Shown here one piece after another: positions 51,440 to 60,839 of a stretch of DNA of 64,000 bases. The position numbers were made by a program, and so were the translations under genes. Each line of letters starts with the position of its first letter. Position 1 is the first letter of the stretch. A model generated the notes under the pieces. The model did not search any database. It was not told the origin of the DNA and was given only the letters and a program-made list of their open reading frames with translations. Source of the DNA: Lachnospiraceae bacterium (GTDB lineage: Bacteria > Bacillota > Clostridia > Lachnospirales > Lachnospiraceae); NCBI GenBank assembly GCA_030531165.1, contig JAUNOI010000004.1, positions 18,899-82,898 on the forward strand, given 5' to 3'.

Positions 51440-51510
51440 ATGTAATAATAATTATTACATCTTCAGTTGTTACTGTATCACCTTTTTGATGTAATGTCAA
51501 TAGTTACATC
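51440..51510 (-). promoter_or_regulatory. Promoter with two flanking operators (ATGTAA dyads)
   Basis: Minus strand promoter TTGACA (51495-51500), 17 bases, TACAGT (51472-51477). Dyad 1: GATGTAA...TTACATC (51488-51510) covers the -35 box. Dyad 2: ATGTAATAAT-A-ATTATTACAT (51440-51460), a 21-bp near-perfect palindrome, lies just downstream of the start point. Both share ATGTAA/TTACAT, so one repressor dimer family could bind both. No regulator gene is adjacent on the same side. Confidence 0.65.
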
Positions 51511-51612
51511 TTTTTAATTCATATCTATTTGGATCACCGTCTGCATACAACTTATTCTTCGTTACTTTTCCAATGAAACCACTATAAGATTTCTACGGTT
51601 AAAAGACAAAAT

Positions 51613-51648
51613 AATAAGGCTATCTGCACTCACACAGACAGCCTTATT
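51613..51648 (-). terminator. Terminator of the SGNH hydrolase gene
   Basis: 14-bp stem AATAAGGCTATCTG with one mismatch, 8-base loop, followed by ATTTTG on the minus strand. Confidence 0.75.
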
Positions 51649-51671
51649 CTATATTTCAAAAAGGATATAAG

Positions 51672-52976
51672 CTACCGAAAAATTCCATTCAATGGTATCG
51701 CATCTGTCACCGCCTTTTGTCCGGACTTTGTAAAATGCGCTCCATCTGTCGTATATTCAGATATCATCTCGGTACATTCCTCATCCGCACACAGAAAATC
51801 CAGATCGATCACACCATCCGCCGGATTATCATCACTACGAATCCATGCATTCAACTCCTGACGCATCGCATCAAGTTCCGGTGTCCACTGAATATCATCA
51901 CCAGTCCCTAAAATATTTCTTGTATAACCTTTCCAAGGCGTTCTCGTAAACAAGAAGATCCTGATTCCACGCATATGTGCCATTTCAATTAATGTCCTGT
52001 ATCCTTCTATCATTTCTTCAGCCGAAACAACCTTTGCATCTCCCTTCATACTTTTGCAATTCGGATGCACAATATCATTTACACCAACTTTTAGAAGAAT
52101 CGTATCTACGCCCGGCTGATTGATAGCGTCCCTTTCAAAGCGGTCCATCATAGATTCTCCATATATCATCCCCAGTTTTCCTGCTCCCTTATCCAGCAGC
52201 CTGTTGCCCTTAATCGCCTGCTGCAGGATTCCTTTATTGGTAATATTATTATCCTGCAAACGCTGAGAAAGCAAAATCGGGATATCATTTGCCAAAGTAG
52301 AATCCCCAATTATCACAGTAGATGAAGCACCCGGATGATAAACTTCCAGATTCGTAATCAGAGGAATAACAGAGTATTCGCCAAAGTCTCCTTCCATTCT
52401 CATCGGTACTCCAGCTGGAAGACTGACATTTGTATAATTTCCGGTAGAAATATAAGTATCTCCACCAATCAGTCCATAAGTCTTCATTGTATTTGTATTC
52501 TTCATATAAGATGAAAATACCAGATACTCCAATGCAGATACCTGCATACCAATCGGATCAGAAGTAACTGTTTCTCCTGGAGCAATCGTCACACTTTTCT
52601 GCCCATCAAATGTAACATTCTTTTTTGTCCGTAACTTATATTCACTCGATTTCTCATAACCACGTGCCACCGTCATCGCGTCTACTGTCATTGGTCCAGT
52701 TCCGAATTCATTTGTCAATGTCACCCGCAAATCTTCTCCTGAAATCGTCGGCTGCAGCTTCGTCCTGAATGTCAGATTATGTAGACCGGGCTCACATTTA
52801 ATATCTCCTAAGTCAAGAATTTTCTTCAAATTAAACTGGACCGGACTGGTACTCCACGCTCCTACCCAGTTTTCTTCTGCTTTAAAATCTGCTGCCAGAA
52901 TATTTCCACTTTTCATTCCGAATATACTGATAAAAATTCCCAATACAGCAATCCATAATACTTTTTTCATTTTCAT
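51672..52976 (-). CDS. Secreted SGNH/GDSL-family hydrolase (esterase)
   Basis: A 434-residue secreted protein. A signal peptide (about 1-28, ending LAAD) is followed by a beta-rich N-terminal domain (30-215) with WVGAWSTSP, and an SGNH hydrolase domain (about 215-430): nucleophile in VIIGDSTLAN, Asn in KVGVNDIVHP, and Asp/His in TTDGAHFTKSG. The layout (WVGAWxxSP domain then GDSL) matches secreted esterases active on acetylated or lipid substrates. It probably deacetylates polysaccharides or lipids outside the cell. No anchoring signal is seen, so it is released. Monocistronic, with its own terminator. Confidence 0.88.
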   Translation of the reverse strand: MKMKKVLWIAVLGIFISIFGMKSGNILAADFKAEENWVGAWSTSPVQFNLKKILDLGDIKCEPGLHNLTFRTKLQPTISGEDLRVTLTNEFGTGPMTVDAMTVARGYEKSSEYKLRTKKNVTFDGQKSVTIAPGETVTSDPIGMQVSALEYLVFSSYMKNTNTMKTYGLIGGDTYISTGNYTNVSLPAGVPMRMEGDFGEYSVIPLITNLEVYHPGASSTVIIGDSTLANDIPILLSQRLQDNNITNKGILQQAIKGNRLLDKGAGKLGMIYGESMMDRFERDAINQPGVDTILLKVGVNDIVHPNCKSMKGDAKVVSAEEMIEGYRTLIEMAHMRGIRIFLFTRTPWKGYTRNILGTGDDIQWTPELDAMRQELNAWIRSDDNPADGVIDLDFLCADEECTEMISEYTTDGAHFTKSGQKAVTDAIPLNGIFR

Positions 52977-53286
52977 CTCTCAATCCCCATCTTTCTTAAT
53001 ATGATATACTTTTGTTCTAAGTATTGCATACATCTATTATTTTAAAACATCACCACCTCTATACAACTTTATGCTTTCAAATTTTGCTTTTCCATCTCTA
53101 ATCTGAAGGTTACCAGAGTTTCATAAATGACATCATCCGCCCGAAAAGACTCATCGAAAAGTCCATCTCATTTTTTTATTGTATCATACCTAACTGTATG
53201 ATGCACCTGCTGTTTTGCCGTATTTCTCCTATGTTAAAATCCCAACCAAGGCTGTCAAAGCAGTTTGGTTGGGAGTTTTTCTTTTA
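52977..53286. other. 310-bp gene-free interval with an inverted repeat
   Basis: No ORF of significance. It holds the upstream region of the SGNH gene, an operator-like repeat ATCATAC-CCTAAC-type spacer-GTATGAT (53183-53202; 7-bp arms, 6-base spacer) that overlaps a possible minus-strand -10 box TACAAT, and the terminator of the next gene (53236-53279). Confidence 0.55.
53236..53279 (-). terminator. Terminator of the membrane terpene-cyclase-like gene
   Basis: A stem of about 15 bp including ATCCCAACCAA/TTGGTTGGGA, with a further small inner stem, immediately after the stop codon; A/T-rich ends. Confidence 0.8.
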
Positions 53287-53916
53287 TTACACTGCCTCCA
53301 GTTGTTCTCTCTTTTTGGTTCTGTACAGAAGTACAATATAAATGAGATCATATATGGTACACAGCAAACCGCAGGCCAGTACTACATAATTCGTAGACAT
53401 GATACCCATTGTAATCGTAGGAGCCAGCGTTCCAATCCATTTGGCAATCGCCAGCAACATACTCTGCCCTTTTGTATTTCCCCGCTGTATAAGCATATGG
53501 ATAAATGCAATAGACATAATCAGATTCTGTGCAAATGCAGAATACTGCGCAGACAGATGTCCCTCCAATCCAAATTCTTTCACATAAGCAAATTGTACAA
53601 GGAACATTGCCGCTACCCCAAGGATAGTCCACAAGTAAAACAACCTGTCGCTGCCTGCCTCATGCTGTTTCCTTCCATATTTAAAATACAGTGCAAGAAT
53701 AATCACATCCATGCAGAACCATAAAACATTTACGATTCCCTGAACATCAGCCCTTACACATAGATCATAATATGTATAAATTCCTTCCCAGGTAATATTT
53801 AAGGCCAACGCCCAGAATGGCATCGCATATGTTTTGTCTTTCAAAGCAAGCCTGATACACTCTTCATAGACAATACACCAGCAAATACCGCTTAACAAAG
53901 TCAAACATGTCTCCAT
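53287..53916 (-). CDS. Seven-helix membrane protein, possible transmembrane terpene cyclase (Pyr4/PaxB-like)
   Basis: A 209-residue polytopic protein; the ATG at 53916 follows AAGGAG by 9 bases. It has about seven hydrophobic segments. NITWEGIYT in the second segment carries a buried Glu, and TIYDLIYIVLLY in the last carries a buried Asp. Fungal membrane terpene cyclases of the Pyr4/PaxB group rely on a Glu and an Asp in about these places, and the small 7-helix architecture also fits. The match is from motif memory only. Alternatively it is an unrelated membrane protein. A TetR-type gene is transcribed divergently 36 bases away from the promoter side and probably represses it. Confidence 0.55.
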   Translation of the reverse strand: METCLTLLSGICWCIVYEECIRLALKDKTYAMPFWALALNITWEGIYTYYDLCVRADVQGIVNVLWFCMDVIILALYFKYGRKQHEAGSDRLFYLWTILGVAAMFLVQFAYVKEFGLEGHLSAQYSAFAQNLIMSIAFIHMLIQRGNTKGQSMLLAIAKWIGTLAPTITMGIMSTNYVVLACGLLCTIYDLIYIVLLYRTKKREQLEAV

Positions 53917-53935
53917 TATTAACATCTCCTTTTCT

Positions 53936-53964
53936 TTGACACTTGTCAATGTTTGTTATATAAT
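53936..53964 (+). promoter_or_regulatory. Consensus promoter of the TetR gene overlapped by a palindrome
   Basis: Plus strand TTGACA (53936-53941), exactly 17 bases, TATAAT (53959-53964). The -35 box is half of the palindrome TTGACA-CT-TGTCAA (53936-53949), a likely TetR operator that would also cover the divergent leader. The motif GTCAATG recurs at about 53945, 53983 and 54024. Confidence 0.75.
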
Positions 53965-54021
53965 ACGAATAGATTTCATCAATGTCAATGCTTTAAAATA
54001 AACTTGTACAAAATGGAGAAA

Positions 54022-54585
54022 ATGTCAATGTATGAAGGAAATAACCCTACAGCCTTAAATTCCAGAGAGTGGCTGATAAATGCGTTCCTCGCTCTGATGG
54101 AAACAAAACCCTATTCAAAGATTACCGTAAAAGATATCTGCCAGAAAGCGGATTTATCACGTCAGACATTCTACAATTTCTTTGAAACGAAAGATAATAT
54201 TATTCTTTTTTGTATAAAGAGATGCTATCTGGAAATGATGGACGAACTGAAAGCAAGATCACCGCTTTCACTTTCCGATATCACGGAAGAATGCGTAAAA
54301 ACATTTCATAAGAATCAAAATATGATACATTTAATTATTTCGCAAAATCTGGAATATCTTCTCGAGATCGAGCTTGCCTCTGTCATTCAGATCTTTGCAG
54401 AACAAGTAAATCCAGAGATTGGCGATCACTCCAATAAGTATGGAACAGCCTTTCTTACTGGTGCGATCGCCCATACGGTCATATATTGGTTTAAAGACAC
54501 TCAGCCAATTTCATCTGAACAATTAGCTGAACTTTTGACTAATATTCTATCAGGTAATTATTATGTGATTAAAGATACATTATGA
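54022..54585 (+). CDS. TetR/AcrR-family regulator
   Basis: About 187 residues. The HTH is clear: KPYSKITVKDICQKADLSRQTFYNFFETKDNIILF. The C-terminal domain resembles the DhaS-like group, similar to the regulator at 30854. The start is uncertain: ATG at 54013, 54022 or 54028 are all in frame; GGAG lies 9 bases before the last. Its consensus promoter carries a palindrome in the -35 box, typical of autorepression. It is divergent from the putative membrane terpene cyclase, its likely target. Confidence 0.87.
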   Translation: MSMYEGNNPTALNSREWLINAFLALMETKPYSKITVKDICQKADLSRQTFYNFFETKDNIILFCIKRCYLEMMDELKARSPLSLSDITEECVKTFHKNQNMIHLIISQNLEYLLEIELASVIQIFAEQVNPEIGDHSNKYGTAFLTGAIAHTVIYWFKDTQPISSEQLAELLTNILSGNYYVIKDTL

Positions 54586-54639
54586 ATCCCCTTGCGCTTT
54601 AAGAGTAACGTCCGTCTAAATTTTAGATTCAATTCGTAT

Positions 54640-54972
54640 TTACTCACGATGGACAACTCGCTTTTTCTTCTTTGGTGCAGGTAATTCATCATACATTGCA
54701 TTCAATAATTCTTTAAGAAATTCTCGATTGTCAACATCATCTACCAGAAGCATTTCCTTTGCACCTTCGTAAGGAAGTTCAAGTAATGCATCAGGCATAA
54801 GCTTTTTTGCTCCTGCTACTTGTTTAACCAGAAAACGGTCATCGTAAATACCTCCGATAATTTTTCCTTGATAGTAAATTATATACTCTCCCATCATTTT
54901 ACGATAGGTTATATCTTCCAAATCGGAGAGTTGTCCTAATATAAAATCTAAATACTCTTTACTTGAAGCCAT
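54640..54972 (-). CDS. TfoX/Sxy N-terminal domain protein
   Basis: A 110-residue protein that matches the TfoX N-terminal domain: SDLEDITYRKMMGEYIIYYQGKIIGGIYDDRFLVK and LPYEGAKEMLLVDDVDNREFL. It lacks the C-terminal domain of competence regulator TfoX/Sxy. A lysine-rich tail (PAPKKKKRVVHRE) could contact nucleic acid. Such short proteins are common in Firmicutes with unknown role. AAGGAGG precedes the start. Monocistronic. Confidence 0.85.
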   Translation of the reverse strand: MASSKEYLDFILGQLSDLEDITYRKMMGEYIIYYQGKIIGGIYDDRFLVKQVAGAKKLMPDALLELPYEGAKEMLLVDDVDNREFLKELLNAMYDELPAPKKKKRVVHRE

Positions 54973-55112
54973 ATGCTTTCCTCCTTCTCATAACATCTAA
55001 TCCACTCACCCAAATTGAGTTTGCACCCTAGATAACAATATATTTATATTCTCTCATCTCATTACTACCCTCACCGAATATTATAACTGATAAAAACTTT
55101 TCATAAAAGTAA

Positions 55113-56447
55113 TTATCGAAGGTATTTTTCTGAATCTAATACAATCAAAAATGAAACAAACAACGTCAAAATTTCCGCCATCGGAACTGCAAACCAGATT
55201 CCATTCATGCCCCAGTAAATTGGCAGAATCGTTAAAAACAAAAGCAATAATGCAAATGAACGAAGAAAGGTAATCGTTCCAGAAAGATGACCTTTTCCAT
55301 AAGCCATCATACGTACCGCTGCAAAGATATTAAATCCAGAAAACAGAAACCCCAATCCATAAAGCCTCATTCCTGACACTGCAATATGATACACTTTACT
55401 ACCTGCATCGGCAAAAAAGGATACTCCAACAGGAGCAAACAAGAACGTAAGAACATAAATAATCATCGGCACAGTTGTAAAAAATCGATAGGAATACTTC
55501 TCTAACTTTTTGCATATTTCAAATTTATGATCTCCATATGCATATCCTAATAATGGTGAAATTCCCATAGAATATCCAAAATAGACTCCAAGAAAAATAA
55601 ACTGCAAATACATGATAATGGAAATTGCTGCAATTCCATCTTCCCCGGCAAATATCATTGCGGTTCGATTGAATACGGTCGTTGTAATCGCAATTGCCAA
55701 TTGATTCACAAATTCAGATACCCCATTAAACGCACATCTCACACCTGTAGCTATAGATAAACCTCGCGTGGTAAAATGCAATATCTTTTTTCTTCTTATA
55801 AAATAATACACTCCCACCAAAACAGAAAGTACAAGACCCAATACAGTTGCCAGCGCCGCTCCCAAAACTCCCATATGCAGATATCCAATCAAAATATAAT
55901 CCAAAACAATATTCAACACTCCACCAGCAAGAGCCGTGAAAAAGCTGTAAGTTGGCGAACCATCCACACGAATAAAATAAGTGAATAATTCTTTGCCAAT
56001 GACGGCCGGTGTGCCCACCAACCACAAAACACTGTAAATCTTACATTGTTCCATCGTAACCGAGGTTGCTCCCAGTATCTGAAGTACCTGAGATAAATTC
56101 ACCAAAATCAAAAGAGCAATAAAAATTCCTGTTGTAATAGAAAACAGAATACTCACCGAAAATGCTCGATCGGCACTTTCCTTTCTCCCTGCTCCAATAT
56201 GAAGTGCTGCAATCGCACTTCCACCAGTTGCAAATAACAGAGCAATGCCAGTCAACACATTTACAATTGGATATACGATATTGATTGCCGCCAGAGCATT
56301 GGTTCCAACATAAGAAGCTACAAAAATTCCATCAACAATTGTATATAAAGTATTAAAGCAAGAAGTTAAATAGGTTGGAATAATAAATCCAAGTACTTTT
56401 CCAAAACGTACTTCCTGTACTGTGTTAAAAATAAAAGCTTTTTCCAT
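55113..56447 (-). CDS. MATE-family multidrug/cation efflux transporter
   Basis: A 444-residue protein with about twelve hydrophobic segments in two MATE halves (FGKVLGFIIPTYLTSCFNTLYTIVDGIFVASYVGTNALAAINIVYP at the start; a parallel stretch after residue 230). MATE proteins export drugs or metabolites using Na+ or H+. A MerR regulator is divergently encoded, and the shared region holds a 19-bp-spaced promoter that is typical of MerR activation, so efflux is probably induced by the drug bound to that regulator. Confidence 0.92.
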   Translation of the reverse strand: MEKAFIFNTVQEVRFGKVLGFIIPTYLTSCFNTLYTIVDGIFVASYVGTNALAAINIVYPIVNVLTGIALLFATGGSAIAALHIGAGRKESADRAFSVSILFSITTGIFIALLILVNLSQVLQILGATSVTMEQCKIYSVLWLVGTPAVIGKELFTYFIRVDGSPTYSFFTALAGGVLNIVLDYILIGYLHMGVLGAALATVLGLVLSVLVGVYYFIRRKKILHFTTRGLSIATGVRCAFNGVSEFVNQLAIAITTTVFNRTAMIFAGEDGIAAISIIMYLQFIFLGVYFGYSMGISPLLGYAYGDHKFEICKKLEKYSYRFFTTVPMIIYVLTFLFAPVGVSFFADAGSKVYHIAVSGMRLYGLGFLFSGFNIFAAVRMMAYGKGHLSGTITFLRSFALLLLFLTILPIYWGMNGIWFAVPMAEILTLFVSFLIVLDSEKYLR

Positions 56448-56511
56448 CTTTCCACCTCCAAACCATATCCTTACAGGCTGTTTTTGTGATATAACAATTT
56501 TCTATATCTCA

Positions 56512-56561
56512 AGTATAGACCTTAAAGTTACTTGAAGGTCAAGGAGGAACTATGCTATAAT
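56512..56561. promoter_or_regulatory. Divergent promoters with MerR operator (19-bp spacer)
   Basis: For MATE (minus strand): TTGACC (56537-56542), spacer 19 bases, TATACT (56512-56517). The dyad GACCTT-11-AAGGTC (56518-56540) fills the spacer, the arrangement that MerR proteins untwist. For the MerR gene (plus strand): TTGAAG (56532-56537), 18 bases, TATAAT (56556-56561). Confidence 0.85.
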
Positions 56562-56587
56562 TTTTTATTATTATTGGAGGTTTGCAT

Positions 56588-57343
56588 ATGAACAAAGTAT
56601 TCAATATTGGAGAAATTGCTGACTTTTTTGATCTTCCGGCTTCAACACTACGTTATTGGGAAGAAAAAGGGATAATTACACCAACAAAAAGCCCGGAAAA
56701 TCACTATCGAGAATATACCGTATCGGATCTCATGACAATTTCCGATATTATTTTTTATAAAAATCTTGGTATTCCATTAAAACAGATTCTAGAAATGGAA
56801 AAGACAACACCATATGAACATCAGCTATTATTAAAAAGTAAAGTAAAGGATTTAGAATTACAGCAGAAAGAATTAGAACTTCGTATTAAGAAACTTCATT
56901 GCCGTCTTAACGCCATTGATACTTTAAAAGAACTTCAAATGCATCCCTTTACAGAAGCTCATATCGATACAGACTGTATTGTCCCTTTTGATTTACTCGA
57001 AATTGATAAACTAAGACAATACATAGAAAATCCATATTTATATTCTCGTGTACAACATTCTGACAACCTGGAAAATGAACAACGTGGATTAACCATCCCT
57101 CTCGACTTGGCTGATCATATCCCCGCTCACCATAAATTGTGGGAAAACAATCAGCACAAATTTGTCGTTTGCCTGATGAAAGAACAAGTTTGCGAAGGTT
57201 TCCCAAACAATTTATCGGAATTATTGGCACATGTACGACAAAAGTACAAAACGGGATATATCATCAGCCGTTTTTTATTGTGTGCGAGAGAGGATGGTGT
57301 ATTATATGATTTCTATAAAACATTTATAGAAATTATTCTCTAA
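56588..57343 (+). CDS. MerR-family regulator with ligand-binding domain
   Basis: A 251-residue regulator; the ATG at 56588 follows GGAGG by 7 bases. The N-terminal MerR HTH is typical (FNIGEIADFFDLPASTLRYWEEKGIITP), then a coiled-coil dimer helix (70-115) and a C-terminal domain of about 130 residues. That length fits drug-binding types such as BmrR. It most likely activates the divergent MATE gene on binding a compound exported by it. Confidence 0.9.
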   Translation: MNKVFNIGEIADFFDLPASTLRYWEEKGIITPTKSPENHYREYTVSDLMTISDIIFYKNLGIPLKQILEMEKTTPYEHQLLLKSKVKDLELQQKELELRIKKLHCRLNAIDTLKELQMHPFTEAHIDTDCIVPFDLLEIDKLRQYIENPYLYSRVQHSDNLENEQRGLTIPLDLADHIPAHHKLWENNQHKFVVCLMKEQVCEGFPNNLSELLAHVRQKYKTGYIISRFLLCAREDGVLYDFYKTFIEIIL

Positions 57344-57500
57344 TTTCTTCAATAATCTGTACTAGCAAGATCGTCCATGTTCCGTACCTTCCAGTTAATA
57401 TACGGCTAACATCATACCATACTCTTGGTCAACTACCCCAAAGGCTTTATCTATATCAAAAAAATGAAGATATTTTACAGGCCTTTTCGTGCCTCAAATG

Positions 57501-60071
57501 CTACAATAATGTACAGCAAGCATTTCGAATGCGCTCCACAATACTTTGTCGGCTCAATTTCTGATATTGATAGTACGGAATTACTATGGCTATAATCAAG
57601 AATAATGGTATCATGCATACACAAGGTAAAATTGTCAGATGCATCTTGAAAAAGAATGCCTTTCCGATTGTATTTGTCAACAGTTTTTCCGATGCAAAGC
57701 AGATAATTAAAACAGCTATCAGAAAAGCACCGATAAAATATATAAATCCTTCTGCAATCAACATTTTAATGATCTGTTTCTTTGTCATACCGACAGTTTC
57801 CAACAAAGTAAGCTCCCGTTTTCGACTGAGAACAGAAGTAGCTGTTGTGTTAAAAAAATTCATGCTACCGATGCAAAGCAAGATAACTACAAGAAATGCT
57901 CCAATAGAGTAATAGCGACTGACATATTTCTGGAAGCTTTCCCTCATACTTAGAATGGAAAAAACATTAAGCATATCATCCTTTTTAAGAACCGTTTCAT
58001 CCAGATAATTCTGCACCTGCTTTTCTTCTCCTTTTTTTGCATCAATTGTCGCATACATTGCACTGTCTATGCCTGTATGTTCTTTGAATTCATTTTCCGG
58101 AACAATGACTGTAATATATAGCGTGTCTGCATAGGGATAATCTATGGCATAAGGCATTTTTGCCTCACCCAGTACAGTGTAGCTTTTTTCATCTCCACTG
58201 CTATAGTGCATATCAAAGGAATCCCCAGGTTGATAATAAGAATTTGGTTCTTCCAAATATTGGATATAGTCTACAATTACATAATTTCCGGATTCAAAAT
58301 CTGACCATGAACACGGATCTTCTTTCCATTCCAGCTTATTAAAAATCGACTCACTGATGCCGAGAAAATGGACTTTTATATTTCCGGACTCCTGCAGTTT
58401 AGACCATTCCGTATTTTCATAATCAGACCAGCTCTCTTTATATTCTTCTGCAAATCTTTCCCATACCTTTTGTAAACTACTTTCCATTCCATGATGTTCC
58501 GGTGAATAATATACATATCCTGTTGCTTCACTGTAAGGGCATTCATTCAGCGTTTGCTGCAGTTTGGGACTGATGCCTTTAAAATTTGCCGTGGAAAGTG
58601 TCCCTGTCATCTGATCGATCTGAAAATCAGAAGCAAGAAAAATCTTTCTATATGAATCAAAATCATATCCGTTTACTAACATAACAATGCAGTTTATAAC
58701 TACCATGGAAAGAGCAACAGAAAGCATTACAATGAATCCTTTTCTCCATTCACGGAGCATATTTTTTGCAGCCATCCCATACCAACTTGTGGACAACTTA
58801 CTATTTTTACATCGAAATCCATGCTTAGGCACAATATCATTTTCCGCTAACCGGAGTGCTTCTACCGGAGACACTTTTTCGACCATATGGCAGGACTGAA
58901 GACATGACAGATATACAGTAAATAAAGTGAAGACCGCTGCAACTGCAAAAACAACCGGATCTGCATTTACCACAACAGTGGAAGAAGCTGCTTCGGGCGC
59001 ATTGAACGTACTGTCAGCATTTAAAGAAGGAGACATCAACACTCCGGCAATATACCCTGCAAAAATTCCGACAGGAATTCCAATCACGGATAATCTGAAT
59101 GCCTGCATCCTCACGATTTTCTTCAGTTGTTTTCCCGTTGTACCGATATTTTTCAAAAGTCCGTATGCTCGTATGTCTGTTTTAACGGAAAGACTGAAAA
59201 TATTGTATATGATAAGGTATCCGGCAAGGATAATAAAAAACAGCAGGATAATCAGAGACCCATAAGAAAAAGAATCTTCCTCCATCAAATCATAAGCAGG
59301 ATTTACCTCAAATTTGTTTGCAGAATCATGAATCCCTGCTTCTTTTGATAACTGGTCCGTCTTCGCTTGCAGATTCCACAGGTTATGATACCAGACAGTA
59401 TAATCATAGGCGCCACTAAACATACCATTTTCAATATCAGTTTCCGTAGGATTGTTGCAATTTGCTATTGCATAATCTTCAGATACAAAGAGAAGCTGGC
59501 TTATGACAGCTTTATCACCTTTCCAGTATCCTGATAAAATGAAGTCATCCGTCTGTAATTCATCTGTCCCATCTTTTTCCCATGTAATTGATAGAATTTG
59601 TCCCAGTTTATGCGGAATACCGAGCTTATCAAGAACAAGACTGCTCACTGCAATTTCATTCTTCTCTTTAGGAAGGCGTCCTGTTGTCGGAAGACAATTA
59701 AAACTTTCTGCCATATTATCATCTGCAAACCGGATTTCTGCAGAAAAATTAAATTCCGAATTCATTCCGCTTCCCAAAAAGATTCCTCTTCCAAAACGAC
59801 TTACATTTTCATCTTTTTCTAAGGTTATCCGAGCTTTCTGACTCTTTTCTACAGTAAGGTCCTGAACAAACGCATGTGAGGAACACATAAACTGTCGTAT
59901 CTCTGTTGCCCTTCTGGATAAGATCAGTGACTGAGCACCGGTAAACAGGCTAGTGAACAACAGGGCAGTCAGCATAATGGCAATCACAGCTATAAAGTTT
60001 CGTTTGCGATTCATTTTCATAAATCGTCTGGTAAGAAGCCGCAGAGTATCGCGGTTATGAACCTTTACCAT
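57501..60071 (-). CDS. FtsX-family ABC transporter permease (module 2)
   Basis: An 856-residue membrane protein, paralogous along its length to module 1 (40276-42855): N-terminal anchor (FIAVIAIMLTALLFTSLFTGAQ), large extracytoplasmic domains, FtsX cores near 270-400 and 735-845, and KVSPVEALRLAEND after the first. It overlaps the ATPase gene by 7 bases. Function as for module 1: probably export of, or defence against, a peptide antibiotic sensed through the linked kinase. The substrate is unknown. Extracytoplasmic parts differ more than the cores, so the two may handle different compounds. Confidence 0.9.
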   Translation of the reverse strand: MVKVHNRDTLRLLTRRFMKMNRKRNFIAVIAIMLTALLFTSLFTGAQSLILSRRATEIRQFMCSSHAFVQDLTVEKSQKARITLEKDENVSRFGRGIFLGSGMNSEFNFSAEIRFADDNMAESFNCLPTTGRLPKEKNEIAVSSLVLDKLGIPHKLGQILSITWEKDGTDELQTDDFILSGYWKGDKAVISQLLFVSEDYAIANCNNPTETDIENGMFSGAYDYTVWYHNLWNLQAKTDQLSKEAGIHDSANKFEVNPAYDLMEEDSFSYGSLIILLFFIILAGYLIIYNIFSLSVKTDIRAYGLLKNIGTTGKQLKKIVRMQAFRLSVIGIPVGIFAGYIAGVLMSPSLNADSTFNAPEAASSTVVVNADPVVFAVAAVFTLFTVYLSCLQSCHMVEKVSPVEALRLAENDIVPKHGFRCKNSKLSTSWYGMAAKNMLREWRKGFIVMLSVALSMVVINCIVMLVNGYDFDSYRKIFLASDFQIDQMTGTLSTANFKGISPKLQQTLNECPYSEATGYVYYSPEHHGMESSLQKVWERFAEEYKESWSDYENTEWSKLQESGNIKVHFLGISESIFNKLEWKEDPCSWSDFESGNYVIVDYIQYLEEPNSYYQPGDSFDMHYSSGDEKSYTVLGEAKMPYAIDYPYADTLYITVIVPENEFKEHTGIDSAMYATIDAKKGEEKQVQNYLDETVLKKDDMLNVFSILSMRESFQKYVSRYYSIGAFLVVILLCIGSMNFFNTTATSVLSRKRELTLLETVGMTKKQIIKMLIAEGFIYFIGAFLIAVLIICFASEKLLTNTIGKAFFFKMHLTILPCVCMIPLFLIIAIVIPYYQYQKLSRQSIVERIRNACCTLL

Positions 60072-60766
60072 GAGATCACCCCCTGCTTCATCATATTGCT
60101 ATCAGACACAATCTTTCCATCCTCAATTCTAATAATCCTGTCTGCAAGCTGAGCAATTTCTTCATTGTGAGTAATCATAACAATTGTCTGATGAAATTGC
60201 TGGCTTGTAACTTTCAGCAATCCAAGAACATCCTGAGAAGTTTTGCTATCCAGATTTCCGGTCGGCTCATCAGCTAAAAGAATCTTCGGCTTGGAGGCTA
60301 AAGCCCTTGCAATCGCTACCCTCTGCTGTTGTCCTCCTGACAACTCATTTGGAAAGTTATTCAGTTTTTTCTCTAATACAAGAGTTTTTACGATTTCATC
60401 CAGATACATCTTCTCCGGAGTTTTTCCATCCATTTTAACAGGCAGAATGATATTTTCCCATACGGTAAGCATCGGTACCAGATTATACTGCTGAAAAACA
60501 AATCCAATATTTCTCCGTCTGAAAATGGTAAGCTCATCCGAATTCATTTCATTGATTTTCTGTCTGTCTACGATAATTGTCCCGGAAGTAGGATTGTCCA
60601 ATCCTCCAATCATATGTAAAAGAGTAGACTTTCCACTGCCGGAAGTGCCTACAATTGCAACAAATTCTCCTTTTTCTACACATATGCTCACATCATTTAG
60701 CGCCTTTACTTCCGTTTCTGCTTCACCATAAATCTTTTTCAGATTGCGAGTTTCTAAAATAATCAT
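60065..60766 (-). CDS. ABC transporter ATP-binding protein (MacB/LolD type, module 2)
   Basis: A 233-residue ATPase with Walker A GTSGSGKST, Q-loop VFQQYNLVPMLTVWENI, signature LSGGQQQR, Walker B ILLADEPTGNLD and H-loop ITHNEEIA. I prefer the ATG at 60766, which has AAAGG 9 bases before it; an ATG 9 bases earlier is too close to that site. Nearly the same sequence as module 1. A terminator separates it from the kinase gene, so ABC genes form their own transcript. Confidence 0.92.
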   Translation of the reverse strand: MIILETRNLKKIYGEAETEVKALNDVSICVEKGEFVAIVGTSGSGKSTLLHMIGGLDNPTSGTIIVDRQKINEMNSDELTIFRRRNIGFVFQQYNLVPMLTVWENIILPVKMDGKTPEKMYLDEIVKTLVLEKKLNNFPNELSGGQQQRVAIARALASKPKILLADEPTGNLDSKTSQDVLGLLKVTSQQFHQTIVMITHNEEIAQLADRIIRIEDGKIVSDSNMMKQGVISW

Positions 60767-60839
60767 ATTTTTCATCCTTTCATTGTTTGCAAATTCTCTC
60801 GATCAATACAATCTGTATTATTTTAAACTGCATATAAAA

